DNA of 64,000 bases from Panagrolaimus kolymaensis (taxonomy: Eukaryota; Nematoda; Chromadorea; Rhabditida; Panagrolaimidae): assembly GCA_028622995.1 (NCBI GenBank), contig JAJQJQ010000018.1, positions 2,914,001 through 2,978,000 of the forward strand, read 5' to 3'. Each line of letters opens with the position of its first letter. The stretch's first letter is position 1. Shown piece by piece: positions 54,101-64,000 of this stretch. A program made the translations under genes and the position numbers. The notes under the pieces were generated by a model. It saw only the letters and a program-made list of their open reading frames with translations, searched no databases and was not told where the DNA came from.

Positions 54101-54966
54101 TTTTGAGAGAGATGGAGACATATAAAAATTTTGTTGCATAGTAAAAAAAGTAATAAAATCAAATTGAACTCTCTTTTTTAAAGCATGAAAAAGGCAGAAA
54201 TAAATTTAAAAAGAAAATATCGATAATTAACGTGCATTTGGTTCTTGAAAATTACAATCTTACCTCGATTTGCTAATGCATCACGCTGTTCTTCCACTTC
54301 TTTGACATTAACTTTTCGTTTTTCCTTAAATTTAACATTTATTTTTTTATCATTTTACAAATGTTAAACTTACTGCTTCACGTTCAAGTTTATTATTTTT
54401 TTGTTTAGCTTGGGATAACTTTGCATTGGTTTCAGCAATCTGTGCGCATAAATCATTAACAGCTGCATTGGTTTCGTTGTCAGCTACAAAAAGAAAGGAA
54501 TGAAAAGTTTAATAAGACTCATAAATCAGATAGGTTTTTGAAAGGTCGTTTACCTTCGTCTTTGTTAAGACCCATAGTTCGGCGCAAAAGTTCAAGGATT
54601 TCACTTTCTTGGCAAACAAATTCGTTGTAACGCTGATGAAGTTGTTCCATAAGGTTTTTGTCTAAATGCTACAATCAAATTTTTGGTTAAGTTTTTGAAA
54701 CTCATTATTTCTCCTTACTTCTCCGCTTTGACGAAAGATATCCAAAATCTTTCGCTTTCCTGTTCGAATGGTTTTTAATCGATCAAGGGATTTGGTTTGG
54801 AATTCAATCTAAAGTTTTTAATAAAAGGCAAAAACTTGAATATCAAAGCAATTACCGCATTTTTAGTATGCTCAATTTCGATATCCGTGGCCTTTTCTTG
54901 CTCGGTTCTATCATCAACGACTGCTTCTTCAGGTTGTTGCTTAACTGCTTGCTTGTCTTTTCCCAT
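48157..54966 (-). CDS. PCM1: PCM1-like coiled-coil protein
   Basis: Exons 54856-54966, 54719-54808, 54554-54668, 54374-54483, 54264-54324, 52992-53148, 52782-52940, 52477-52702, 52139-52378, 49386-49619, 48744-48794, 48456-48691 and 48157-48397 give 676 residues. No signal or membrane span. The N-terminal half is coiled coil (KSLDRLKTIRTGKRKILDIF; LHQRYNEFVCQESEILELLR; EYEEISKHIESIKARRGRMN). The middle is acidic (DSDDEEEDEEEENGDG), then Pro/Gln-rich. The last 115 or so residues (EKEICLIIEHVVPWLNKHEN ... IVSEVSEILYNELTFFKLIN) resemble the C-terminal domain of pericentriolar material 1, the centriolar-satellite scaffold, which has the same EVLFNELAFFKLMQ-type segment. The PCM1 assignment is from memory of the family and rests mainly on this region. 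Additional small exons between 48800 and 49380 are possible (an open AG-flanked block at about 48991-49038). Confidence 0.65.
50905..50962. repeat. Perfect 22-bp-arm hairpin
   Basis: Arms 50905-50926 and 50941-50962 are exact reverse complements (GGCGCGTGTTTGAATTACCGTG on the left is 22 bases with its partner) around a 14-base loop. It lies between the left arm of the outer element and the ACCGAC element. Confidence 0.85.
50988..51655. mobile_element. ACCGAC-rich element with ~22-bp inverted ends
   Basis: Ends ACTAGTGTTAAATTACCGAC (left, from 50988) and its inverse (right, to 51655). Just inside, both flanks consist of irregular runs of TTACCGAC/ACCGACC units (about 51000-51127 and 51507-51645). 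About 75 bases of these runs are repeated in direct, not inverse, orientation on the two sides. No ORF. It is interrupted by the element at 51213-51442. Confidence 0.75.
51213..51442. mobile_element. Inner 230-bp fold-back element with TTAA borders
   Basis: The left end TTAAAGGGAGTGTCTCAGGC is matched by the inverse right end finishing at 51442; the arms are about 40 bases and nearly perfect (GATGGCAGGA..CCTTACGACGG on the left; CCGTCGTAAGGAATTCCTGCCATC on the right is read in inverse). Both ends share TTAAAGGGA with the outer element, so the two are probably related families or moved by the same transposase type. Confidence 0.8.
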
Positions 54967-55138
54967 GATTTTTTCTATAAACTAAAGAAAAAAATAAAGT
55001 ACAAAGTATGTAATAAATAAGTAAAAAAGTAATTTAGGGTATTTCACCCGATCATAAAACTTAAAAAGAGACACATATTCAACAACAAATTAAAGCTTTA
55101 TTTATACACCGTAAAAACAACCCGTAATAACAAAAAAT

Positions 55139-55947
55139 TTAAAAGTCCAAAGCATTATTTTCACGGATGGATGTTCTCTTCCATTTTGGTTTGGTATTGA
55201 CACATTTATACAAGCTACCGGTGGTAAATTGAAAATTCTTCATTCGACGTTTTAAAATCTTTTTAACACCAAGTTCATTTGCATACCATGATTTATCAGG
55301 CCACCAATCAAGTTTCTTTGCAATCATAATAGCCAGCAAATGAGAACACTGAAAAAAGTTAGAATTACAAAAGTTAAGAAACAAAATCATATAAAAAATT
55401 TTTGGTAGTAAAAAGCTTTATCAAAAATGAGAGAAAAAGGTTTTCGGCTCCTAAGTTGTCTAACAAAAAATAAAGAAAAAATCTTTTTAGCAAACAAAAA
55501 AGCTAATAACAAACTAGTAGAAACCAGTCAAAAAGCGAAAAAAACTTACCATAGTTGCATAAAGTTTTCGTTTAAAATTTAATCGATATTGTTTGCAAAC
55601 ACAATGATGGACATCCGGTAAAAGTACAATAGCTCGATGGTCATGAGTTTTCTTTCTTTTCTTTCCAGCGACATAATAAAATAAAAGTTTGTCATGATTA
55701 TCTTGACTAAAAATACGCCTGAGACTTCCTTTTCTGAGAATAGCCCATGCAAATCGTGTAGCGCTCCATCCACCAAGGTATTTGAGTCTAAAACAAAAAT
55801 AAGCTAAAAATACATAAGATAAAGAAAGACTTACGCTTGATAAAGTTTTGCACGACGAATTTGGTTTTTTCGATTATTCAATTGATGCGATGGTAATTCA
55901 TTGACAAGAAGTTGAACAAAATCTTGAGCATTTGCAAATCTTTCCAT
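55139..55947 (-). CDS. sws-1: SWIM zinc-finger protein, ZSWIM7/SWS1-like
   Basis: Exons 55835-55947, 55550-55787 and 55139-55348 give 186 residues. The N-terminal helix region MERFANAQDFVQLLVNELPS is followed by LKYLGGWSATRFAWAILRKG, which matches the ZSWIM7 pattern LKFL.G.SAT..A. The SWIM metal ligands are then seen as HHCVCKQYR...ATMCSHLLA (C-x-C-xn-C-x-H, split by an intron between M and C). ZSWIM7/SWS1 pairs with a RAD51 paralogue in the Shu complex to support RAD51 filaments in homologous recombination. The C-terminus is basic (KKILKRRMKNF, KPKWKRTS) and longer than in vertebrates. The SWIM call is firm; orthology is probable. Confidence 0.75.
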
Positions 55948-56832
55948 TATCAGCGAATTTCCATATAGAAATAACTAAAATCAAATAATAATAAAATTCA
56001 AATCATCAAAATCAAATAATAGGAAAATCGTTTCTAATAATCACGGGCGGCATCATTCTTTCAAGTTAAAACATCTAAAATATAATAAAAAAAAGTAAAA
56101 GGAACACAAACACAACTCATGCAAAACGAAACTAACTTTTGTACAAAAAAAAGAAGACCCAAATGCTGCAAGCATTCGTGTGCGCGCGACGTTTCGATCA
56201 ATCGTTGTTGTTCTTCGTTGAAAAACTACGACGATGACAAAGAAGGGAGGACGACGACATATATTAGTTGTGTGCACGCATCACCTCCAACCAACACGCA
56301 TTAATGACAGAGGCTCGAAATAAAAAAAATAATCTTAGTCATCGGGTTTTAAAAAAGAAGAAGAATAAATCAAAGGAATTATCGTGAATCATTACTACTT
56401 TTTACCCATAAGAAAGTTTAAAAATTTTGTAGGAACTCCCAGAATGATTGAAACAATTGTATGTACATAGAAAAAAGCTAGCTTTACCAAAATCATATTT
56501 AAAAAAGTAAAAATATTTTAAAAAGAACAAATGACAAAAATACTGCATATAATTTTGATGTGTTAATAAAAGATAACGAGAATATTTTAAAAACAATAAC
56601 AACGCTTTTTTTTATTCCTAAGGCTTTAATTTCAATTTTTGTTTATACATTAAAAAATTTACTAAAAACAGCATTGAACGATTTAGCCATCGATAAAATG
56701 CTTTGTGAAAACATTGCCTAATCAAATTATATTTATTTAAAAAACTAATTTCAATAACTTTCATTATTTTTAATATTCTTTGTGAATACTTTTTTTAATT
56801 ACAGTTAGCATCGCCTGATTTTAACTTTAACA
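55948..56832. other. Divergent intergenic region
   Basis: Between the SWIM gene (-) and the secreted orphan (+). A GC-richer patch around 56155-56300 next to the SWIM gene is probably its promoter; overlapping ORFs there lack features. Confidence 0.4.
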
Positions 56833-58354
56833 ATGATTGTTTTGAATGAGATAAACTTCACTTCGATTTGTGTTTTTCTGCTTTTGTGTCATTGTACTTT
56901 CAGTGATGGTAAAATCCTTTTACACATTTAGATTTTTTTATGTATAAACAAAAAAGAATTGATAGCTTTAGAGTCAATTGAAGAAAGTGTAGTTAAGTAT
57001 AATCAACTCTTAAATGAATTTTCACAAACTGATCCTATTGGTTTATTAAAACATTTTCAAAATGAAACAGAAAACATAAATGCCCTTGAAATGGTTTACG
57101 CTCAATTTATTTCTAATATTTTAACTAATGATAATGTAAGTTTTTAGTTAAAAAAATATAAGCAAATATTTATTTTGTAAAATATTTTTACTTTTTACTT
57201 TGCTAAAAACATGGGTATTTTAGGAGATCGATAATGCCAGCATGATTTTATTTGTTGACAATGTTTCAAAGTTGACATTTATTAATTCAAAAATTTTCGA
57301 TCTTCAAAGAAATTTAAACTTTACTTCTTTTAATGATCAATATACTTTGGTAAGATTAGTGTCGCCAAACAATGTTAGCCAAAAATGATCAAAGTTATTT
57401 TAGGAAATAGAAACTCCATTAACACAAGTATTTGAGAAGCTCGAAGAAGCCCTAACTTTGACAAACAATTCCAAGGAAGAATTTATTATAGCCTGTAACG
57501 AACACAAACCTTACAAAGTTATTAGCGTTAGTATTTTTTAAAAATTTTATTGATTTTTTCTTAGATCTTTATTTAGCTTTTGGAAGGAATTGTTTACGAG
57601 AATTGCATTCCACCATCAAAAATAATGTTTCTAAATTTCCTTGAATCAAAAGAAAAGTTGGAATCAATCGAGAAAAAAATTTCTTTTGACAACATTGAAA
57701 ACGAAGCAATGAATGAATACATTAAAACCAAAAGCTGTAAGTAAAAAATGCATTTGCTATTTTCAAGTTTAACTCACCGCATAATTTTATTTCAGCATTT
57801 TTAACAGCTATGTTGCACAAATCCAATATAACACAATTTTTAGAAGAAATATTTGAAGGTAAGAAAAATCAAAAGATAGTTGCTTATTTTTTTAACACAC
57901 GATTTAGGTTTACGTTTCGATGAAAAAAATGCTTTTTATTATTTTCTTAGTCAAATTAAAATTGCAAGTGGAACAGAAAATACAAAGTAAATTAAAGCAA
58001 TTTAGCATTTGAAATTCGAATAAACAGGAAATTTAATTTTTAGTTGTTGGTTGGATATTATAAATGTGAATCACAATTTTGACGAATTCTCTCTTTTAAA
58101 TTTTACGAAAATGATTAATTTGGAGTTCATAAAAGCGGTAACTTTTCAAATCAAAGTAGAAACGATTTATTTATTTTCAGAGAGCTTTATTTTCTGCATG
58201 CGTCAATGTGGCGTTCAATAACTCTGGAATCAACTCATTGAGAGATTTTGTAAACAACAAAACAATGAATGCTGTTGATTTTATGAGTAAATATATTCCT
58301 CGACGCGATGAGAATGGCATAATTCAAGCAGGACATTTTGGAAAAAGTTATTAA
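56833..58354 (+). CDS. Secreted orphan protein
   Basis: Exons 56833-56908, 56957-57135, 57224-57349, 57404-57526, 57577-57736, 57796-57858, 57908-57986, 58044-58137 and 58181-58354 give 357 residues. The N-terminus (MIVLNEINFTSICVFLLLCH) acts as a signal sequence. The body is rich in Asn, Lys, Glu and Phe with few cysteines (CNE, NCIP, CWLD, SACVN) and several N-glycosylation sequons (NET, NVS, NNS, NIT, NFT). Predicted largely helical. No membrane span after the signal and no recognised family. Confidence 0.7.
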
Positions 58355-58757
58355 CCGTTTTTAAAGATAATGTAAAATTCTTACATGTTTTAAGCTCATT
58401 TTATAAATTGTGTAATACTTTAATGAAAGATTCGTTATTTAGTATACATTGCTTCAGCATTGAATAATTTTTTATTAAAGACAAAGCTTGCTTTTTTCTC
58501 GCTTTATTATTAATTTTCTTCGTGAATCCCTCGATTTCCATTTTTGAAAGGAAAAATTTTCGAAATCTTTAATACTTTTTTTTCGAATTTTCATCGTTTT
58601 ATAAATTTTTAATCAAAATAAGTTGCTGACAGTTTAAAAATTAGCACTATACTATTTTATGTTCTTTTTGCGGTGTGAATGTCTTAACTGGCATCTGTCT
58701 ATTTGCTCCTTATCAGTGATTTTTATTTTTGTGTTTGCTTGTACATAAGTTTCAAAG
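58355..58757. other. Intergenic before the trehalase
   Basis: AT-rich; no gene or repeat recognised. Confidence 0.35.
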
Positions 58758-60981
58758 ATGAATAATTTTTTAATTATAGCTTCATGTATTTTTGTTATTG
58801 CAAATGCATTTGGACCTGGAATTTTTAACGGTTTTAAACGTGAAACAGAAATCAAAGTAAATGTTTTTATTAAAATTCCTAAGAATTTTTATTCTTTCAT
58901 TTTTTAGACAAATGATTCTTTGATTTATACAGCGGAAAATATCCTTGGCATAAAATGTTCTGAACCTGTATGTGAAGGAGATTTAGCGGATATTTACTGT
59001 CGAGGAGATATTTTGGCGACAGCTTGGTTTCACAATCTCCAAAATGTCTGCCCTGGTACTCGTCTTCGAGTTCCAGTTGAAGATGTTCATAAAAATTTCC
59101 AAAGGTTGGTTATTTTTTGATGCCATCTGCAAAAACTATTAAATTTTTAGATTAAAGAAACCTGCTTCCTTTGAAGACTTCCAAACATTTTGTTCAGAAA
59201 ATTTCTTGTTGGTTCCATATTTGGAAGTAGCTAAGATAACTGATTGGAGTCCATCACCATATATATTTTCGCAAATAAAAGACGAAAAAATGCTATTTTT
59301 AGCTAATTTTATTAACAAACAGTGGACCCTATTAAGTCGGAAATTCTCCGATGATGTTTTGTTAAATCATACTTTATATCCCGTGGTTCCTGTTCCCTAT
59401 CCATTTTATGTCCCTGGTGGACGTTTTCAAGTATATTTTTATTGGGATTCATATTGGATTTTAAAAGGTTAGCATTAGACATGACTTTGCTCTATACCTT
59501 TTCGCCAATTTTAGGTTTGCTTGCAAGTGACATGATTGAATCTGCGAAATACATTCTTCAAAATTTTGCTCACACTATTAAACACCATGGATTTATACCA
59601 AATTCTGGTCAAATTCAGTTAGTTTTTATATTTATTTATTCTTGAAGTTGTTTGAATTTCAGACTTTCACGTCGAAGCCAACCTCCGCTTTTCACACAAA
59701 TGGTTGACGATTATTTTAAGAAAACAAAAGATATTTCGTTTTTAAAAGAAGTTTTGCCATTACTAAAAAAAGAAATGGAATTTTGGAAGAAAAATAAAAC
59801 CGTCACTGTATCTATCGATGGAAAGAAACATTTATTTTATCAATATCGAGCCATTTCAAATTGTCCAAGACCTGAAAGCTTCATTGTGGATGTAATTGCT
59901 GCCAAAGAACAAAGATCATTACCAAATGAAGTTATTTGGTCCTCGTTAGCAAGTGCATGTGAATCAGGTTTGGATTTCACGTCTCGATGGTATGGCACTC
60001 CTAGAAATAGGAAAGGTGTAAGAACAAATTTAATAATTCCCGTGGATTTGAATGTTTTCATTGTTCAAAATTTACGTTTAATTTCACGATGGAATAAACT
60101 TTTTGAGAATCACAAGTAAAATAATTTAAATATTTTAATTTCAAGTGTAACAAATATTTTAGTCAAGCGGAATTTTTTTGGGAAAAAGCAGAAAATTTGT
60201 CAAATTCAATTAATGAAGTTTTGTATGATAAATCCCGTGGAGCTTGGTTTGATTTCGATATTCAAACTCATTCATTTCGCCGAGCCTTTTATCCAAGCAA
60301 TATTTTTCCGTTGATGATTAATTCAAATAACGAAAGTTTATGCAATGTAGCAGTTAATTATTTGGAGAAATTAGGTGTTTTAAATTTTAAAGGTTTGACA
60401 CTCAATTAATCATTTCTAACAAATTTTTACGATCTTTAGGAGGTATTCCATCAAGTTTGCATAATCATTCAAATGAACAATGGGATTTTCCAAATACTTG
60501 GGCTCCATCGACGCAGCTTTTTGTTGAAAGCCTTTTCACTTGCCCTGTTGGTCATAAAGCACAATTTTATGCAAAAATGACAGCAGAGAAATTTATTAAA
60601 AATGTTTATGAAAGTGTAAAAAATTATGGTAAAATTTGGGAAAAATATGATGTCCGATTTGATGACGGTCGAACAGGTGGTGGAGGTGAATATTTTCCAC
60701 AATATGGTTTCGGATGGACAAACGGTGTAGCATTGGAATTTATTCGATTATTTTATACTCACATTTCTATAAAGGATCCTAATTTGCTAAGCAACTTTGC
60801 TCGAAGCTTTGAAAATTTAAATCAAATAAACGAAAATGAAACCGATATTGCAACAATTGCTTTCTCGATATGCCTCATGTTTTGCTTCTTTGCATTGATG
60901 CTTTATATCATTCTGGAAACTTCCAAAACTTTCAAAAATGTTGATGAAGAGAAATTTTATTTGCTTTCTGTTAATAAATAA
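58758..60981 (+). CDS. Trehalase, GH37, membrane-anchored
   Basis: Hydrolyses trehalose to two glucose. Exons 58758-58856, 58908-59104, 59151-59467, 59515-59617, 59663-60115, 60163-60392 and 60440-60981 give 646 residues. A signal peptide (MNNFLIIASCIFVIANAFGP) and a C-terminal span (IAFSICLMFCFFALMLYIIL) place the enzyme outside the cell or in the lumen, anchored at its C-terminus. Motifs: YPFYVPGGRFQVYFYWDSY, SRRSQPPLFTQM, ESGLDFTSRWYG (catalytic acid Asp), QWDFPNTWAP, and GGGGEYFPQYGFGWTNGV (catalytic base Glu). Compared with trehalase signature 1 (PGGRFxExYxWDxY) the Glu is replaced by Val, and the usual SGWD is SGLD. The two catalytic acids are kept, so activity is likely but substrate binding may differ. 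Confidence 0.93.
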
Positions 60982-61496
60982 TCATTCTTTTTTTCATAAT
61001 TGATTAAGCAAATCTTCAACTATATTTATATATTACTTTGTAGTTTAGCATTTTTGAATGCCATTATAAAAACAGTTTAATTAATTTTCTTATAACAATC
61101 GAGAGAGATGCACATATATAAATAAAATGTTTATTGTTTTTGCAGACAAAAAAAGTTTTTTGGAAGATAAAAGGAATTTCTGCCATCTCGAAGATATTTT
61201 GGTGAATCAAAATTAATCATTTTCTTTGCTACTTAAACTTATAATAACTATAAAAAATACCATAGGGCATTATTTGGTGCCGATAGAGTAAAGCCAAAGG
61301 TGAGAGAGGTCACTTCACAGCTTTCAAAGAAAGTAGTTCAAAGGTATGGAAAAATGTATGATGATGTTGAAGGGATAATTATCACAAAAATCAAGAAAAG
61401 GTCAAGTGATCATTTGCAGTAAACAAAATATTAGCTAGTAAATTTTTTTAACAAATTCATTATTATCTGAAGTAAGCTGAAGAAAGCTGACGAAGG
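60982..61496. other. Intergenic
   Basis: AATAAA near 61120 ends the trehalase transcript. Nothing else was recognised. Confidence 0.35.
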
Positions 61497-63007
61497 ATGG
61501 TTATGAAATCAATTGCTATTATCTTATTTTTTATTATTTTATGCGAAGGTGCGCCATTGCAAGGTACAATTGAGAATAATTATTTCTTGAATTATACTGA
61601 ATCGTTTGTTCCGTAAGTCTTTATTGTTCGTTATTCTTTTTTATCCATGATGCTTTAGAATTTATAAAAGAATTGAGCAAAAATTTTTTGAAACTCGTCT
61701 CTCGTTTGAAGCTTTTAAAGTGCCCGTACCCGAAGATGTTAGTGAAAATTTCAAGGAATATGCAACAGAAAAGATTCAACGCCTCAACCGATACATTGTT
61801 AGCAAATTGAAAAATGAATGCGCTAAAAATAGTAATCATTTCAATATTTTTTAAACTTTTTATAATAAGTTTCTGAAATTTTTAGAAAATGCCTACATTA
61901 GCTATTGGCCCAGTGATGATGTTTCCTTCGTTGATGGTCTTAGTGCTTTGTATAATAAAACCTATTCCATTGGTGATTTTTATCCTGGATGGGATAAATA
62001 TAGTGAACCATCTCCAGATTTTGAACAAACTCTAATCCTTTCTGAAATAATAGCTATTTATCATCTTGAAGCATCCACCACGATTTATGACATCTTTGAT
62101 TCAGAATATGACTCGAAAAGTTTCCGTGAAAAATTTATTTTCCTCAATATTAATGGCACTGAAAATATTTTGGAGATTCGTGATGCGATTGTTGGTTGCC
62201 ATAACAATTCAATAATTATTCGTCACGAAATTTCCAGTGGTTCTGATCTTGAAATCTTTAAAGTTTATGATGTAAGTTTTTAATTTAATATTTAAGAACC
62301 CCTAATCCTTGCTTTTTTTAGTTCAAATTACTTGGCACAATTCAAGACGACATTTACACTGAACCCATTCTTCCTACCACCCAATTTATTAATATTGATG
62401 GACGTTGGGCAACGTTTGATCTATGTCCTGCAAAAGACAAATGCACCTTTTCCCATATTATTTTTCCAGAATGCAACCCTAACAACATAAAAAAATGCAA
62501 AACAACTTCTGAAAAAATTGAGCCAGGATTCTTGAAATTCTATCAGCATGAATCAGAAATTCAATTTGTAACTAATATTGAGGTAAATACATATATATTT
62601 TATTATCTTTATTCCAAACGAATTTTTTTATAGACTTTTTCCATTTGGCCCTCATTTGATCTTCAGACATATGAATTTCAAGTCCCCTCATCTGGAAAAG
62701 TTACCGTAATTTTGGAGGAAAATGATACCCTTTCGATTGGAAATGAAATTTTTTATGGTGAAAGTAAAACAGCAACCAAAATTATCGGCCATAAAGTAAG
62801 TGGATTTGAGCAAAAATTATTTATTAAAATACAAAAAATTTTTAGAAAGAAACAAAATTGGAAGAAAATAAATCCCGCGATGTAGATTGGGTAGTAATTG
62901 GAGGTTTACTTGTCATATTTACTGTTATTGTATTTATTTGCTTCTTAACTATTTGCACATGTCTTGTTTGCTGCAGAAATTTGTATAGAAGATGCAAAAA
63001 AATTTAG
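61497..63007 (+). CDS. Type I membrane orphan protein
   Basis: Exons 61497-61612, 61659-61831, 61886-62271, 62322-62582, 62634-62795 and 62846-63007 give 419 residues. The signal peptide (MVMKSIAIILFFIILCEGAP) is followed by an ectodomain of about 360 residues with a few cysteines (NECAKN, VGCHN, DLCPAKDKC, PECNPNNIKKC), then one span (WVVIGGLLVIFTVIVFICFL) and a short tail with clustered Cys and basic residues (TCLVCCRNLYRRCKKI), a likely palmitoylation site. No family recognised. The upstream orphan at 56833 shares secretion and composition but no clear similarity. Confidence 0.7.
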
Positions 63008-63523
63008 TTTCACAAAGCTAAACGCATATCATTTTCTATTATTTATTTATTTATGTATTTTTATTACAATTTCTCTTTGTTTGAAAATTAGTTGTTGCTA
63101 GTTTTAATAAAATTTCTTTTATATTTCTCAATTTTAAAATAGTTCAAAAAACTCGCGGACAGTTATGCCTAAAAAAGTATTTGTGACTAACAAGCTTTTC
63201 AAAAAATTTACTTGCCTCATTTCGAGAAGGTTCTGTATTTTAAAAAGGCTTTTAATTAGAAACCTTTTTTTAAATCAAAATACGTAAACATTCGAATTAC
63301 CTTCTAATTTTTACATTTTTTTTCCAAGAAAAAAAATCTCACGTTTGAAAAAAAATCATCAAAAAAAGAAGCACATTGTGGTCTGGTCAAAATTCGGTCT
63401 AAAAACGAACAAAAAGCAAAGATTTTTTTTATGCTGAAAAATCTTATCATTTTTCCATTTGCTTTGAAACAATTTATGTGTGTCCTTCATTTTTCATTGT
63501 AAAAGACATTTATTTTGATAAAA
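63008..63523. other. Intergenic, T/A-run rich
   Basis: AATAAA near 63105. It then has long homopolymer runs leading to the threonine aldolase start. No gene seen. Confidence 0.35.
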
Positions 63524-64000
63524 ATGATTTTTGCTCGCCGTTTTGAATCAAAATCATCGCTGCTCTTTTCATTTTATTGCAATCACAGATTAAACTTTCA
63601 AAAAAGAAATATGTATCCAAATAAAATTGGAGTTAAAAATGCCAAAGATTGCATCGATCTTCGATCTGATACCGTAACCAGGTAAGCAAATTTTTTAATA
63701 ATCAAATTAAAAAAGAGATGCTTTGTTCAAGTTTAAATCTTTTTTTGGTAGTAAGACGAGAAACTTTGTAAATTAGCGCTTCAAAAAAGCAAATTTTAGA
63801 GCAAGCCCCGAAATGCGAAAAGCTATGGCTGAAGCTGAAGTAGGCGATGATGTTTATGCAGAAGACCCAACAGTTAATTCTTTAGAAGAACGTTGTGCAC
63901 ATTTGTTTGGTAAAGAAGCTGGTCTCTTCTGTACAACCGGAACAATGGGTAATCTTCTTGCAATAATGGCTCACACAATGGGTCGTGGAGAAATTATCGT
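63524..64000 (+). CDS. tha-1: Low-specificity L-threonine aldolase, 3' partial
   Basis: PLP-dependent (fold type I) enzyme that cleaves L-threonine or allo-threonine to glycine and acetaldehyde. Exons 63524-63681 and 63800 onward, running off the window. The conserved start of the family is clear: [63 protein letters not shown] 63524 adds 29 residues ([20 protein letters not shown] and following) that are basic and serine-rich like a mitochondrial presequence; ATG 63611, in the same frame, would give a cytosolic form. Confidence 0.9.

Overview
The window is nuclear DNA of a nematode. It is AT-rich, its introns are mostly 45-60 nt and end in TTTTTAG or TTTTCAG, and it carries families typical of nematodes: two transthyretin-like proteins, a Clc-like claudin relative, ShKT domains and small secreted glycine-rich peptides. 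All genes were read by eye. Exon ends were checked for GT/GC..AG boundaries and for phase, so most exon chains below add up to whole codons, but no transcript evidence was available. No species can be named.

Layout. 0-5 kb: 3' part of a divergent ADP/ATP carrier (+), then four small secreted-protein loci on the minus strand (two glycine-rich peptides, an EGF-CUB-ShKT protein with a broken 5' end, and a Cys-rich ORF with a broken 5' end). 7.3-13.4 kb: a complete MRP-type ABC transporter (+) with a pair of equal-length, apparently mutually exclusive exons. 13.8-15.2 kb: a single-box HMG protein (-). 16.5-27.9 kb (+): an orphan type I membrane protein, the autophagy PROPPIN EPG-6/WIPI4, methylthioribose-1-phosphate isomerase, a Clc-like tetraspan protein, the cobalamin-trafficking protein MMADHC, and a small hydrophobic protein. 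28-33 kb: two transthyretin-like genes (-), one with duplicated alternative last exons, plus a secreted six-EF-hand protein (+) and an orphan gene (-). 33.1-38.8 kb is a 5.6 kb gap in front of an OVO/LIN-48 zinc-finger factor (+). 40.2-47.3 kb (-): two tandem, related ankyrin genes built from six copies of a roughly 190-residue unit, the last ending in a Dpy-30 motif. 48.2-55.0 kb (-): a coiled-coil protein whose C-terminus resembles PCM1, with a nested set of fold-back elements in a 2.5 kb intron. 55.1-55.9 kb (-): a ZSWIM7/SWS1-like SWIM protein. 56.8-63.0 kb (+): two secreted or membrane orphans flanking a membrane-anchored GH37 trehalase. The window ends inside a threonine aldolase (+).

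The genes do not form one pathway. Several are metabolic or stress genes (MMADHC and MRI1 both touch methionine metabolism, plus trehalase and MRP), but I see no operon. The most interesting signals are the two duplicated-exon systems, the ankyrin/Dpy-30 super-repeat locus with a stop codon inside a splice donor, the PCM1-like gene in a nematode, and the nested fold-back element.
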